Positions 16,129 through 25,119 of a DNA stretch of 35,178 nt are shown piece after piece. The stretch lies in IMG/VR virus record IMGVR_UViG_3300020182_000097, positions 1 through 35,178 of that record. One strand, 5' to 3'. Positions within the stretch are counted from its first letter, which is position 1, and every line of letters begins with the position of its first letter. The position numbers and the translations under genes were made by a program. The stretch comes from a virus. The notes under the pieces were generated by a model. That model was given only the letters and a program-made list of their open reading frames with translations. It was not told where the DNA came from and made no database searches.

Positions 16129-16369
16129 TTCCCATCTCCTCTAATAGTTTAGTTGCTTTATCAATATCAGCTTGTAATTTACGTTTAATAAAGGCACGAT
16201 TGAATGCCATGTCTAATTCAGCAGGACGGTAATCTTCTTCTAGTCGAGAGTCCTCCAATTCCTTAACACTCAAAGTATAGAAGGGATCAGCCTCGTCTTC
16301 ATCCCATTCTGTGATAATTAATGTAGCCTTAAATTCATCTCCAATTTTATATCGTTGTTTATCGCTCAT
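16121..16369 (-). CDS. Unknown acidic protein
   Basis: 82 residues: N-terminal beta region (YKIGDEFKATLIITEW) and a C-terminal charged helix (KRKLQADIDKATKLLEEMG). The ATG overlaps the end of the short membrane gene upstream. No function recognised. Confidence 0.65.
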   Translation of the reverse strand: MSDKQRYKIGDEFKATLIITEWDEDEADPFYTLSVKELEDSRLEEDYRPAELDMAFNRAFIKRKLQADIDKATKLLEEMGNE

Positions 16370-16523
16370 TTGTGTTCTCCAGTAATTTCATAGTTAATTC
16401 CTCTTGTTGCTCAATTCTACCTTTAAGTATATCTACCTCTACTTTCAACTTCATGTTCATTAGTATTGCCCACCCTGCTATTAGCCAAGGTGTTGTCAGT
16501 AAGATTGTTATTAATGTGTTCAT
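16359..16523 (-). CDS. 54-residue membrane-anchored coiled-coil protein
   Basis: Translated from a gap: ATG at 16523 with GAGGAGAATTAAC upstream, TAA at 16359-16361 overlapping the next ATG. A single membrane helix at about 3-22 is followed by a charged amphipathic helix (VEVDILKGRIEQQEELTMK). Tight coupling at both ends supports it. Role unknown. Confidence 0.7.
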   Translation of the reverse strand: MNTLITILLTTPWLIAGWAILMNMKLKVEVDILKGRIEQQEELTMKLLENTNER

Positions 16524-16524
16524 G

Positions 16525-16788
16525 TTAATTCTCCTCAAATTTATAATACATAAATAATAATATCCACACTAGGTTAGCCATAGCTAGCCATAAACCACCT
16601 ACAAATGACCACCACTGGTTTAGTGATGGATAATACCACAAGTTCCATATACCCCATAAGAAAAAGAATACCACTGTGGGGTAATAAATACCTTTAGTAA
16701 CTTTATCTTTATAAAGTGTTATTACATTCATCCATAAGAATAAACCTCCTGTAAATTCAAACAGGGCGTTCATTATATCATTGCTCAT
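16525..16788 (-). CDS. Conserved phage polytopic membrane protein
   Basis: 87 residues with three hydrophobic helices (about 8-25, 37-52, 59-82), many Trp, and the ordered motifs NALFEFTGGLFLWMNV, YYPTVVFFFLWGIWNLWYYP and QWWSFVGG. I recall proteins with these motifs from many tailed phages, where they are unassigned. It is not a lysis gene by position: it lies downstream of DNA polymerase in the early operon. Confidence 0.75.
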   Translation of the reverse strand: MSNDIMNALFEFTGGLFLWMNVITLYKDKVTKGIYYPTVVFFFLWGIWNLWYYPSLNQWWSFVGGLWLAMANLVWILLFMYYKFEEN

Positions 16789-16789
16789 A

Positions 16790-16990
16790 TCAATCCTCTA
16801 TTTTGTTTAAGTAGGTGTATTCACCGTTAAGTTCAAACTCAATACATAAGAAATTCTCTTCTATTTCTATATATTGTAGATTATTACATTGTAAGTATCC
16901 TGCACTATCCCTATTAAAGTGTCTACAATGACTACAACCATATCCTTGTTCTACTATTGTAATAAATTTGTCTCTATTCATAATATCCAT
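16790..16990 (-). CDS. Small Cys-rich putative zinc-binding protein
   Basis: 66 residues from the ATG at 16990, which shares TGATG with the polymerase stop codon. CSHC at about 19-22 and a later C at 34 and C at 48 with His nearby could bind zinc. A TTG 18 bases upstream would give a longer form. No known family. Confidence 0.65.
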   Translation of the reverse strand: MDIMNRDKFITIVEQGYGCSHCRHFNRDSAGYLQCNNLQYIEIEENFLCIEFELNGEYTYLNKIED

Positions 16991-19788
16991 CAGTGCGTTT
17001 GACTCCAATTATTTCCCACAGCATATCCCATCTCTAAGGGTACTTTTAACTTATAATGATTATTAGTCATCTCTACAGCTTTAGATATTAACTCGCCAGC
17101 TCTAGTATATGCTAAGTAGTATAAATTACCTATAGATGGCAACACCTTACATTCACCTTCTATCTTTTTAGATGCAGTCTTAGCTTCATCTTTAGTCTTA
17201 TATAGTTTAGAATCATTTATGCCATCAATACTAAGAAAGTAAGTATTATTTTTACCTTCTATTATTTCACTCCATACTCTATCATCATTCTTAGAGAATG
17301 TCAAGGCATCTTCTTCACTATTAAACTTCTTAAATGTGAACCTACTTTTAGACTCCTCTAGTGCTACTTCATCGTGCATGATAATCATAAGTTGATTAAA
17401 CTCCATATTCTTCCAATCATCCTTGAAGAAGTCAATCTGCAATCCCTCTTCTGTTAATAACTGATCGTGGAATACAGCCATAGTTTTAGTAGTAATAGCT
17501 CCAAATGATTGGAATAAGGAATTAAGCAAGGCATGTTTAAAACGCGTAGGGATCTTTCTTCCATCAATACCTGTAATAAACTTCTTATTTCCTTTAACTT
17601 CCCACCATTTCTCTACTGCTGCTTTAAGTTTAGCTAGGGGTTCAGCAGCAAACCAAAACGCTGCTACAATACCTTCTGCTGTTTTTAAATCTACACCTAG
17701 CATAGTTGCAATCTTAGCAGCCATAGCTCCGAATGTCAATCCATACTTAACAGATTTAGCCGATCCTCTAGCAAACTCTCTTCCAATTACCTCAGATATT
17801 CCACGAGCTGTTACACTATGTACGTCATTTGGCTGTGATAGTGTTAAAGACTCACAGTAGGGTTTCCCCTCTATATCATAAGGGTAACAATAATGGCCCT
17901 CGCCACGAGCCTCTAAACTAGCCATATCGCTGCCAATCTTTAAACAGTTACTATCTACTTTAAATAGTGAACGCATTTGATGTCCAAATAGAGATGTGTG
18001 TCTAGGGACATTAACCACTCCCTTGTGTCTCATACGTCCTGTTCCAGCTCCTAATGTATCAGCCTCAGTAGGTACGCGCCCATCTTCACGTAAGATAGCC
18101 ATATACCCCTTCTCAGCTTCTTCATCACTATCCCAGTCTGCATCTCCGCCTAGAATACTTGAACGTCTGTGTTTATATGTAAGATATTCTACAATATCCT
18201 GCACATAAGGAAATCTCTCAGCAATACGTTCTAGATCCTTACACAGCTCTTTTTCTTGCCCAATTGTGAAGCTGGGGTTTGTCAGTACTTTGCATCCATA
18301 CTTCTCAGCCTTCTCCATCATCTTACTTTTTAAACTCAAGTAAGTAGGTCTAGCTCGTAGCTGCTTACAACGATCAGAACAGAACTCAGAGTTAAGAGTC
18401 TCTTCTATGTATCTATCTACAGCTACTTCCAGTTCTTCCTTAGTACGCTTAATCTTAGTGCCAGACTTTAGAGTAATATCTTTCATCTTATACTCAGAGG
18501 GTTGCCATCCTAGAGATACCAGCCACTCTTTAATATGGGTAGTATTTTTAATCTCAGCTACCATAGTAGTCTTCAATGCCTTCACCTCAACAGGCAACAT
18601 CATCTTCTCACCGAATAGCTCTACACTTAATTCTTCTTCATTAACACTACCGCCATGTTTATCTACGAAGTTTCTAAGATGTGCAGCTACAGTCTTCTCT
18701 GTGAATGCTACAGGAGGGAAACTGTAATTACCGTCACCATTAGCATCATAATCTTTATTTAGTGTAACTCCTTGTACATGAATCTGATTATTCTTTGCAT
18801 CATACTCTGCATCCCATTTATCTAACCACGATTGCCCTGTTTTAGATACTGAACCATTAGCATTAATAAATCGCTTAGGGAATGGAATCTCCTTCTCTAA
18901 TATCTGACTAGCTGGAGGTGTATGCTCCTTTAGGAACTTCTTAGTAGCTGGACGTGGAGGTAGTAATGGTTCTACACGTTGTCGTCTTTCTTCCATGAGT
19001 TCATCTAACTGGTGTATACACTTCTCAGCTAATTCTATGTCAAACTTGAATCCACGATGAGATGAACGGGTTACAATTTCTGCTACTTTCTTCTCTAATC
19101 TAATAGCAGGTTCCCAGTTCCAGTTATCTTGCTTACGTTCCTTCTCTAAGTAATGGAATACATCTGTATTAGACTTCACATCAAAAATATTGTAGTACAA
19201 CATATCCACTGCAAATGTATTGTACTTATCTTTCTTAGGTACGTGTGGTCTAAAGTCTACCTTCTCAGCACCTCCAGCCACCTTAGATAATTTATCTAGA
19301 CTATGACCGCATAAACGATCTGAGTTTAATGTTTTAGATAATATCATTGTATCTACAATATCTACTTCTCTGCCACACCACGTATCAGATTCTCCATCTA
19401 ATCCACCAACAGTATAGTCCATATCGAAGTATAGCTTACAGGAGAGGAAATCGAAGTTAATTCCATTGTGGAATACAACCTTATCTAAATCCTTAATACC
19501 TTTAATGTAATCAGGGAACTCTCCTAGTTGATAATGTGTGTATTCAATAGGTTCATAATCTTTTAATTCGTAAGTGTACTTATCATCTTTCTCAATAAAC
19601 TCACGGCCATCTAGAATATATTTCTCCCCATCGTAGAAGGCTATAATCTCATTAGTCTCATGTATCTCTAATACAATACAGTGAGTTTTATAAGTATCTT
19701 TAAGTTTATAAGGCGATGAATTATAACAAATACTCTCATTGTTGAGTAAATTGTTAGTCTCGATATCTCCTGTAATGTTAACTGCCAT
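16990..19788 (-). CDS. Family A DNA polymerase with 3'-5' exonuclease (T7 gp5-like)
   Basis: 932 residues. The proofreading domain shows ExoI DIETNN (D8, E10), ExoII around HNGINFDF (D113) and ExoIII YYNIFDVKSN (D203). The polymerase domain shows motif A SDMASLEAR (620-628, D621), motif B RGSAKSVKYG (674-683) and motif C HDE (805-807). T7 gp5 is 704 residues. Extra length lies partly in the thumb region and partly in a Lys/Asp-rich insertion (about 812-887) between motif C and the C-terminal segment GYAVGNNWSQTH. The terminal His matches the C-terminal His that T7 polymerase uses with its primase-helicase. It is the replicative enzyme of the phage. Confidence 0.96.
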   Translation of the reverse strand: MAVNITGDIETNNLLNNESICYNSSPYKLKDTYKTHCIVLEIHETNEIIAFYDGEKYILDGREFIEKDDKYTYELKDYEPIEYTHYQLGEFPDYIKGIKDLDKVVFHNGINFDFLSCKLYFDMDYTVGGLDGESDTWCGREVDIVDTMILSKTLNSDRLCGHSLDKLSKVAGGAEKVDFRPHVPKKDKYNTFAVDMLYYNIFDVKSNTDVFHYLEKERKQDNWNWEPAIRLEKKVAEIVTRSSHRGFKFDIELAEKCIHQLDELMEERRQRVEPLLPPRPATKKFLKEHTPPASQILEKEIPFPKRFINANGSVSKTGQSWLDKWDAEYDAKNNQIHVQGVTLNKDYDANGDGNYSFPPVAFTEKTVAAHLRNFVDKHGGSVNEEELSVELFGEKMMLPVEVKALKTTMVAEIKNTTHIKEWLVSLGWQPSEYKMKDITLKSGTKIKRTKEELEVAVDRYIEETLNSEFCSDRCKQLRARPTYLSLKSKMMEKAEKYGCKVLTNPSFTIGQEKELCKDLERIAERFPYVQDIVEYLTYKHRRSSILGGDADWDSDEEAEKGYMAILREDGRVPTEADTLGAGTGRMRHKGVVNVPRHTSLFGHQMRSLFKVDSNCLKIGSDMASLEARGEGHYCYPYDIEGKPYCESLTLSQPNDVHSVTARGISEVIGREFARGSAKSVKYGLTFGAMAAKIATMLGVDLKTAEGIVAAFWFAAEPLAKLKAAVEKWWEVKGNKKFITGIDGRKIPTRFKHALLNSLFQSFGAITTKTMAVFHDQLLTEEGLQIDFFKDDWKNMEFNQLMIIMHDEVALEESKSRFTFKKFNSEEDALTFSKNDDRVWSEIIEGKNNTYFLSIDGINDSKLYKTKDEAKTASKKIEGECKVLPSIGNLYYLAYTRAGELISKAVEMTNNHYKLKVPLEMGYAVGNNWSQTH

Positions 19789-19789
19789 A

Positions 19790-20065
19790 CTACACCTTTA
19801 TCTTTTTAATAAACTCAATCTTCTCATTAATTTTCTTACGCAAATAAGGCTCTATAGGCTCATAGTCATCTTCATCCTCAATCCATTCTCTCATATCAGC
19901 ATCTGAATACCAAATAGACTCACCTAAGAATTTAACATATAATCCACACATAGTTGTCATTGTAATTTCAAACTGTGGGTACTCATCCTCCTGACCAATA
20001 CATTCCCATATATCAGCGTCTATATTATCACATGCCTCTACTACTTGCTCTAATTCTTTATTCAT
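19790..20065 (-). CDS. Unknown acidic protein
   Basis: 91 residues with acidic centre (EWIEDEDDYEPIEPYL) and a basic C-terminal helix (KKINEKIEFIKKIKV). One base separates its stop from the polymerase start. No motif recognised. A polymerase accessory role is possible from position only. Confidence 0.65.
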   Translation of the reverse strand: MNKELEQVVEACDNIDADIWECIGQEDEYPQFEITMTTMCGLYVKFLGESIWYSDADMREWIEDEDDYEPIEPYLRKKINEKIEFIKKIKV

Positions 20066-20301
20066 TTAATAATCCCCTCTTTCATTAATTGCTTACTAAG
20101 TCTTCTGTGCATCTTACTATAACGTTCAGGTTCATCATACTCTATGTTGTAATACTCTCCTGTTTCAGTGTCATATTCTATTACAGGGTATTTATTAAGA
20201 ATAATAGCCTTAGCTTCTGCTAAAACAGCAGCCCTCTTCGTGAGATATCTTCTACCTTTAGTGGGTGCATAATATACAATAGATTCTTGTTGTATTATCA
20301 T
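20062..20301 (-). CDS. Unknown small basic protein
   Basis: 79 residues. Basic N-terminal helix (KGRRYLTKRAAVLAEAKAII), an acidic Tyr-rich middle and a basic end (RRLSKQLMKEGIIK). It overlaps the next gene by 4 bases and lies between primase-helicase and polymerase genes. I recall similar small proteins in phage replication clusters but no function. Confidence 0.65.
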   Translation of the reverse strand: MIIQQESIVYYAPTKGRRYLTKRAAVLAEAKAIILNKYPVIEYDTETGEYYNIEYDEPERYSKMHRRLSKQLMKEGIIK

Positions 20302-20302
20302 A

Positions 20303-22165
20303 TTAATAATCCTCAGTGTTATTCATATCCCAATCTTCTTTATTGTGAAGTTTAGCAGTTTCTATATCATAGAACAAGTATCCTGCCTGTCCTGTCTCTC
20401 CTGCATCTCTAGATTTAAATAGTGTAATCTTAGTGGTGTTCTTTTCCTCTAAATCCTCTGCTGTTTTATCCCTAGTTAAGATGATATTAACTGCGCCTGA
20501 TTTATACAATGCAGATGTACCTTGCATATCTTCTTCTGTAAGCTCTCCACCTTTACTGCCAGCCTTACCACCACCTCCTGACTTACGTGTGTGGTTTACA
20601 TTAATGAAGGTTACTCCATCTCTAGCTTTAATCTTTTTCTGCCATCCTACAAATGCAGCCTGTTCCTCTACTGAAAGCGTATCAAGAATATCTTGAATAG
20701 GATCTATAATAATAATCTCACAACCTGCTTGTTTAATCATCTTCTGGATAGTAGTTTTAACCGCAGTTAGGTTATCTAAATCTCCCTTATCATCCACTAG
20801 GCAGAACCTTTCATTACCATCTTCATCCATAAATAGATTGAGACACTCTTCCTTATTATTATTAAGAAATTCAATCTTCTCTTCTTTAGTATGGAATCTT
20901 GATATATTTCTACCTAAATAAGATGATAGCAATCTAGTTAAGAACTTACCTCCTCCTGCTTCTAGGGATAGAACACCACATTTGTAAGGTGCATGGAATA
21001 TCCAGAATAATTCACACAGATTAGTTATCAATGTCTTACCAATACCTGATGCTGCAAGTATATTGATAATCTCTCCTTTAGGAAGTCCACCACATAACAT
21101 CTTCTGTAAGGGTGCTAAGATAGGGGGTAATGGTATCAAGTCTTGAGATACTGAATCTATTACAGCATCCCACATATCATTTCCAGATATAACTCCAGCT
21201 AGCTTAGGCTTCTCGCTATCATAGAATGCTCTAATCCATTCAACCTCTTTACCACCTACCAGTGCATCACACGGATCTTTACAGCCACTAGGCTGCTGCA
21301 TAATCTTAACTTTCTGGAATGGTAATACTTTCAGTAGTTCTTCTGTCGCCGTATCTCCAGCACTATCCATATCCATAGCAACAATGATATTATCATATCC
21401 ATCTAGGAAATCATACTCTTTCTGACACTGTTTAGCTACTGTACCTTCACCAATGATAGAACTTACTATATCTACAGGTGCTATTTCTATTCCTTTCTCG
21501 CGTAATCTCTTAGCTCTGTACTCTTCAATCATGTGCAAGGAGGCCGCTACATCTTCCTCGCCTCCGACAATCAGCAAGTACTTACCACTGCCTTTACAAT
21601 TAGCTTGGTTAAATAGATCATTCTCCCATGATGTATCACCCGTATGGCAGAACTTCTTAGTAGCACATATACGTTGCTTATAAGATACTAGCTTAGGCTT
21701 CTCACTCTTAGTCAAACCTCTTGTAGATGGATACCAACGATACTTAGCAGCACCATCATCATCAAATGTAGTACGGATACCTAGCATCTCATTATACTTA
21801 TCCTTAATCTTACGCCAACCTCCTCCAGACTTACTAGACTTAGCAAATACTTCTTTTAATTCTTCTCTAGTGATAGATACTTTCTTCTCTTTAGCTTTCT
21901 TATTCCTACTAATCACCCTTGTCTCCTCTACTTTATTACTACGTTTAGCTATACTTGATGTGATTTTACTTATCCCTAACTCAGCACCAAGATAACTAGC
22001 AGCTAATTTATTGTGAGATTTATATTGCCCATTAGGACATTTAGGAGTTTGGCAATAGCCATCAACTGTATCATCTGGTTTTTCATACAAGGATAGATTA
22101 TCTTTGCTTCCACAATCGAAACACTCTACATTTTGTAGCCAGACTCCTTCTTGCTGGTCAGTCAT
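20303..22165 (-). CDS. Bifunctional primase-helicase (T7 gp4-like)
   Basis: 620 residues. An N-terminal zinc ribbon (C15, C18, C38, C43) would recognise priming sites. A Toprim primase domain carries GGEED (201-205) and MDMDSAGD (264-271). A RecA-type helicase domain has Walker A AASGIGKT (371-378), Walker B IIIIDP (484-489), NVNHTRKSGGG and the LTRDKT region near the end. This combination synthesises primers and unwinds the fork ahead of the family A polymerase. The helicase C-terminal tail is acidic (DWDMNNTEDY), like the polymerase-binding tail of T7 gp4. Encoded just upstream of the polymerase gene. Confidence 0.95.
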   Translation of the reverse strand: MTDQQEGVWLQNVECFDCGSKDNLSLYEKPDDTVDGYCQTPKCPNGQYKSHNKLAASYLGAELGISKITSSIAKRSNKVEETRVISRNKKAKEKKVSITREELKEVFAKSSKSGGGWRKIKDKYNEMLGIRTTFDDDGAAKYRWYPSTRGLTKSEKPKLVSYKQRICATKKFCHTGDTSWENDLFNQANCKGSGKYLLIVGGEEDVAASLHMIEEYRAKRLREKGIEIAPVDIVSSIIGEGTVAKQCQKEYDFLDGYDNIIVAMDMDSAGDTATEELLKVLPFQKVKIMQQPSGCKDPCDALVGGKEVEWIRAFYDSEKPKLAGVISGNDMWDAVIDSVSQDLIPLPPILAPLQKMLCGGLPKGEIINILAASGIGKTLITNLCELFWIFHAPYKCGVLSLEAGGGKFLTRLLSSYLGRNISRFHTKEEKIEFLNNNKEECLNLFMDEDGNERFCLVDDKGDLDNLTAVKTTIQKMIKQAGCEIIIIDPIQDILDTLSVEEQAAFVGWQKKIKARDGVTFINVNHTRKSGGGGKAGSKGGELTEEDMQGTSALYKSGAVNIILTRDKTAEDLEEKNTTKITLFKSRDAGETGQAGYLFYDIETAKLHNKEDWDMNNTEDY

Positions 22166-22350
22166 ACTAAGCCCTTCTCTCTTAATCTAATATAGGCTTC
22201 ACATTCTAGTATACCTCCTTCAAATAATACCTCAGATGGATGGTAACAGTGTATACCAGTGTAGTACTGCGCTACTACTCTCCATCCATGAACACCCTCG
22301 TCAGTAAACTCTCGTATAATATATGGATCTGGCTCTGGTGGCATTAACAT
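22162..22350 (-). CDS. Unknown small protein
   Basis: 62 residues, Pro- and Glu-rich start (PPEPDPYIIREF), mixed alpha/beta, two Cys. The start at the third codon ATG is equally possible. The stop overlaps the ATG of the primase-helicase gene by 4 bases. No function recognised. Confidence 0.6.
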   Translation of the reverse strand: MLMPPEPDPYIIREFTDEGVHGWRVVAQYYTGIHCYHPSEVLFEGGILECEAYIRLREKGLV

Positions 22351-22353
22351 ATT

Positions 22354-22560
22354 CTAATCCTCAAGTGGTTTAAGTTGTTCTGGTGTGTAGTACTTATGAT
22401 CTAATATATAACTAATTAGCTTTACCTCTACTTCTATAGTGCCTCCCGTATCAGTTATAATTTGTGTAATAACTCCGCATTCTCCTTCGGCAATAGCTTC
22501 ATCATAAGTCTTATCCTTATTCTGCACTACGCGGCCTATCCAGCAGCTACTCAGCTTCAT
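22354..22560 (-). CDS. Small beta-rich protein
   Basis: 68 residues, with strands (CGVITQIITDT, TIEVEVKLISYIL) and a Pro-containing C-terminus. It may be an SH3-like barrel. GAGAGGATAGATA precedes the ATG. No family assigned. Confidence 0.65.
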   Translation of the reverse strand: MKLSSCWIGRVVQNKDKTYDEAIAEGECGVITQIITDTGGTIEVEVKLISYILDHKYYTPEQLKPLED

Positions 22561-22563
22561 TAT

Positions 22564-23805
22564 CTATCCTCTCAATTTATCATAATAATCTTTAACATCT
22601 GAATTAATAACTATATCTTCTACAGTTAATTTTCTAGCCAGATGCACTTTAGTTAAATCTCTCACTCTAGATAGTGCCACGTATGTAGTAGCTTCTCTTG
22701 GTTTAGCTGTGCCTAGATTAAGGGATAATTCATCTAATGTCAAGGACTGTGATTTATTAACTGAGATAGCATTACCTTGTCTAATAGGCATCTGCTCACA
22801 TGATCCTGATATACTCTTAGATAATCCCTTTACACCGTTTCTGTATTTAGTTGATTCCCATTTATTCGTTACTACATTTACTACTTCACCACTATCTAAC
22901 TTAACTCCTACAGAGTTTTTATTTAATTCTACGATTATACCACGTTGTCCATTCTTATATTCTTTATCTGGATCATTAGCACAGATAATACATCTCAATC
23001 CTAGCTTTAATTTCAACTCTGGCTCTACGATACAATCTTTAGGGTTAAAGTTGCCTGTTATTTTAGCTGTGTATTTTACCACAGGAGATTTATTACGATT
23101 AAAATGCTGGAGATTTATTTTATCTGCATCAGCATTAAGTAAGCACAGTGTTAGTGTATCTTCTGTTGCTTCAAATGTACAGAGTTTATTAATCTCTTCT
23201 ACAGCTTCTTCCCAGCCATCTTCCTTAGAACGTATCGCATCTAGTAAACTAACTTGGTATAAATCCTCTTGTCTATATGGCTTGGTAAGTAATATAGTCT
23301 TGAAATTAGCTTCTTTCCATACATTAGAATGGAAGATGAAACCACTTGGATATAATCTGCGGTAGAATTTCTTCTCCTCTGCTGTGACAATACAAGGAAG
23401 TTGCCATAGATCACCCACCACTATTATCTGGATACCTCCAAATGGTTTATCTACTTGTCTAATCTTCCTCAATTTATAATCAATTAGATCGAGGTGATCC
23501 GCTCTCATCATACTCTTTTCATCGAGAATAATACGCTTTACACTATCACCTTTAAACAGTGAGTGTAAGTGTGGCTTAATATTATCCATATCTTTCTGTG
23601 TAGGGATACCATAAGGTAAGCCGAAGATACTATGTGCAGTCTCACCTCCTACATTTAATGCGCTAATACCTGTAGGGGCAAATAAGATAGTGTACTTATC
23701 CATCACTTGTTTAATAACCCATGTCTTACCCCTTCCAGCTCCGGCATCTATATTTACATTATCACCATTAATAATTGCATCTATGGCATCTTTCTGTGTG
23801 TGCAT
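22564..23805 (-). CDS. SF1 DNA helicase, Pif1/RecD/Dda-like
   Basis: 413 residues. Motif I GAGRGKT (22-28), motif Ia APTGISALNVGG (43-54), motif II LDEKS (94-98), motif III GDLWQLP (131-137), motif V region VNKSQSLTLDELSLNLG and motif VI YVALSRVRDLTKVHLAR. This is the 5'-3' SF1B helicase signature, as in T4 Dda and Pif1. In phages such enzymes strip proteins from DNA and help origin melting or recombination. About the size of Dda (439 residues). It lies one base after the 85-residue gene, which begins with the same His-Thr-Gln residues. Confidence 0.9.
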   Translation of the reverse strand: MHTQKDAIDAIINGDNVNIDAGAGRGKTWVIKQVMDKYTILFAPTGISALNVGGETAHSIFGLPYGIPTQKDMDNIKPHLHSLFKGDSVKRIILDEKSMMRADHLDLIDYKLRKIRQVDKPFGGIQIIVVGDLWQLPCIVTAEEKKFYRRLYPSGFIFHSNVWKEANFKTILLTKPYRQEDLYQVSLLDAIRSKEDGWEEAVEEINKLCTFEATEDTLTLCLLNADADKINLQHFNRNKSPVVKYTAKITGNFNPKDCIVEPELKLKLGLRCIICANDPDKEYKNGQRGIIVELNKNSVGVKLDSGEVVNVVTNKWESTKYRNGVKGLSKSISGSCEQMPIRQGNAISVNKSQSLTLDELSLNLGTAKPREATTYVALSRVRDLTKVHLARKLTVEDIVINSDVKDYYDKLRG

Positions 23806-23806
23806 A

Positions 23807-24064
23807 TTAAATCTCTTCTAAATCATCAGGTAATAATCCAAATACACCAAAAGAGGTGCAACTATTGATCATATTTAACACTTCTGAGTCATGGCCTACT
23901 ATTTCCACACTCACTGTACCATTCTCGAAATAGGATAGTAGTGTACAATGTTGGCCTGTGGATTTTACCCTATAGGTGATCCAAGGTTTTAACCTCTCTG
24001 CTAGTATTTGGATAGTTTTAGGTCTACCTAGCAGCCAAAGGTCTAATTCTTGTTGTGTGTGCAA
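23807..24064 (-). CDS. Unknown small protein with TTG start
   Basis: 85 residues. The start codon is TTG preceded by GGAG at good spacing. The codons after it (His-Thr-Gln) are the same as in the adjacent helicase. The body has a helix (RPKTIQILAERLKPW) and beta strands. No family recognised. Confidence 0.6.
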   Translation of the reverse strand: MHTQQELDLWLLGRPKTIQILAERLKPWITYRVKSTGQHCTLLSYFENGTVSVEIVGHDSEVLNMINSCTSFGVFGLLPDDLEEI

Positions 24065-24074
24065 TTGCTACTCC

Positions 24075-24626
24075 TTATAAATCAACCACAGTCATACTTA
24101 AAGGTGTCATATCATGTTTATTCAAGAATACAGCACCCATAAACTTATTAATCATACGTTCCTTATACTCAGCACGTTCTGATTTACCTTCTGTAAAGTA
24201 AACTAGGTTATTATTCACATACTCTTGGAAGTAATTAGATACTTTATATTCCCATGTACCTTTATTATATGTAGCATAAGCCTGAGATAATGAACAAGGG
24301 AAGTGGCTTAATACTTCTCCAATAGTATTCTCTTTACGTACAATGATATCAATCTGCCAATCATCTGTGGTGGAGTTTAATACTTTTATGATATCAGGAT
24401 CACCCTCATTTGAGGTAGAAAGAGGTTTAACTTGGTATTCTAACAGGGAGAATATCTTACCTAACACCTCTTGACTTACCTTATCACCTGCTAGAATAAA
24501 GATATCAATATCTTTAGACTCTCTACCTAATACTTTATCCCGTACATACCCACCTGCAACTACTGCACGTACATTATTATCGTGTAAATACTCTAAAATC
24601 TCTTCTACTTTCTTAATATCTTTCAT
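24075..24626 (-). CDS. Stand-alone nucleotidyltransferase head domain (poly(A) pol/CCA-adding type)
   Basis: 183 residues. VVAGGYVRDKVLGRESKDID (about 22-41) contains the G-G-x-x-R-D and D-x-D signature of class II CCA-adding enzymes and bacterial poly(A) polymerases, in which the two Asp bind metal. A third carboxylate may be the Asp in WQIDIIVRKEN. The neck and body domains of full-size enzymes (about 400 residues) are missing, so tRNA repair by itself is doubtful. Possible roles are nucleotidylation of a host target or of RNA. Phages encode several such minimal forms with unknown substrates. Confidence 0.8.
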   Translation of the reverse strand: MKDIKKVEEILEYLHDNNVRAVVAGGYVRDKVLGRESKDIDIFILAGDKVSQEVLGKIFSLLEYQVKPLSTSNEGDPDIIKVLNSTTDDWQIDIIVRKENTIGEVLSHFPCSLSQAYATYNKGTWEYKVSNYFQEYVNNNLVYFTEGKSERAEYKERMINKFMGAVFLNKHDMTPLSMTVVDL

Positions 24627-24643
24627 GTTATATTCCTCTTTAA

Positions 24644-24868
24644 TTAATTCTTATTTATTACAGTATACAGCGTTGTACCTTGCCAGTCAAATATCCATAC
24701 TAATCCTAGATATTCAGCCTTATAAGTTACCCCTCTGTATTTAGATTTCCTAATAATTCTTCTATTATCGCCTTGATTATAAGCTAGTTTAGCTGCTCTT
24801 ATCCAACCAGAGGGGTGAATATTAGTCCTTTCTCTTAGCCTATCTCTGGCGTGTGGGATTATATTCAC
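24644..24868 (-). CDS. Small DUF4258-like protein, paralogue 2
   Basis: 74 residues from a GTG that overlaps the upstream TAG (TAGTG). It shares with the upstream gene the pattern HA..RL.ER..I (start), a basic middle, and EYLGL.W.F......T..TV (end). HA..R..ER is reminiscent of DUF4258-type small domains found in toxin-like and phage proteins, but the resemblance is weak. Tandem duplicate of 24868-25089. Function unknown. Confidence 0.65.
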   Translation of the reverse strand: MNIIPHARDRLRERTNIHPSGWIRAAKLAYNQGDNRRIIRKSKYRGVTYKAEYLGLVWIFDWQGTTLYTVINKN

Positions 24869-25089
24869 TACTCAATCTCTACTACTGTTATTAAGGTATT
24901 TCTGGAATGATTAAATACCCACTTCAATCCTAGGTATTCACATCTGAATACACCCCTCCTGTACACACCCCTGTTTGATACCTTATTTGTACCTTTCTTA
25001 CATGCAATTTTACAAGCACATAAATAGTTACTAGGATCTATATTTGACCTCTCTTTTAGTCGCTCTGTTGCATGATCTGTTATTTTCAT
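24868..25089 (-). CDS. Small DUF4258-like protein, paralogue 1
   Basis: 73 residues. HATERLKERSNI near the start and CEYLGLKWVFNHSRNTLITV near the end match the neighbouring 24644-24868 protein. It differs in having three Cys in the middle. It is the first gene after repeat copy 3. Basic charge suggests a nucleic-acid or protein-surface binder. Function unknown. Confidence 0.65.
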   Translation of the reverse strand: MKITDHATERLKERSNIDPSNYLCACKIACKKGTNKVSNRGVYRRGVFRCEYLGLKWVFNHSRNTLITVVEIE

Positions 25090-25119
25090 ATATTACCTTA
25101 TAAACCTTATCAAACACCT

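Noticed and set aside
22709-23365. 218-codon + strand frame opposite the Pif1-like helicase, and other long frames opposite primase and polymerase
   Set aside because: They lie opposite proteins with intact motifs, have Ser/Leu-rich shadow composition and no ribosome sites.
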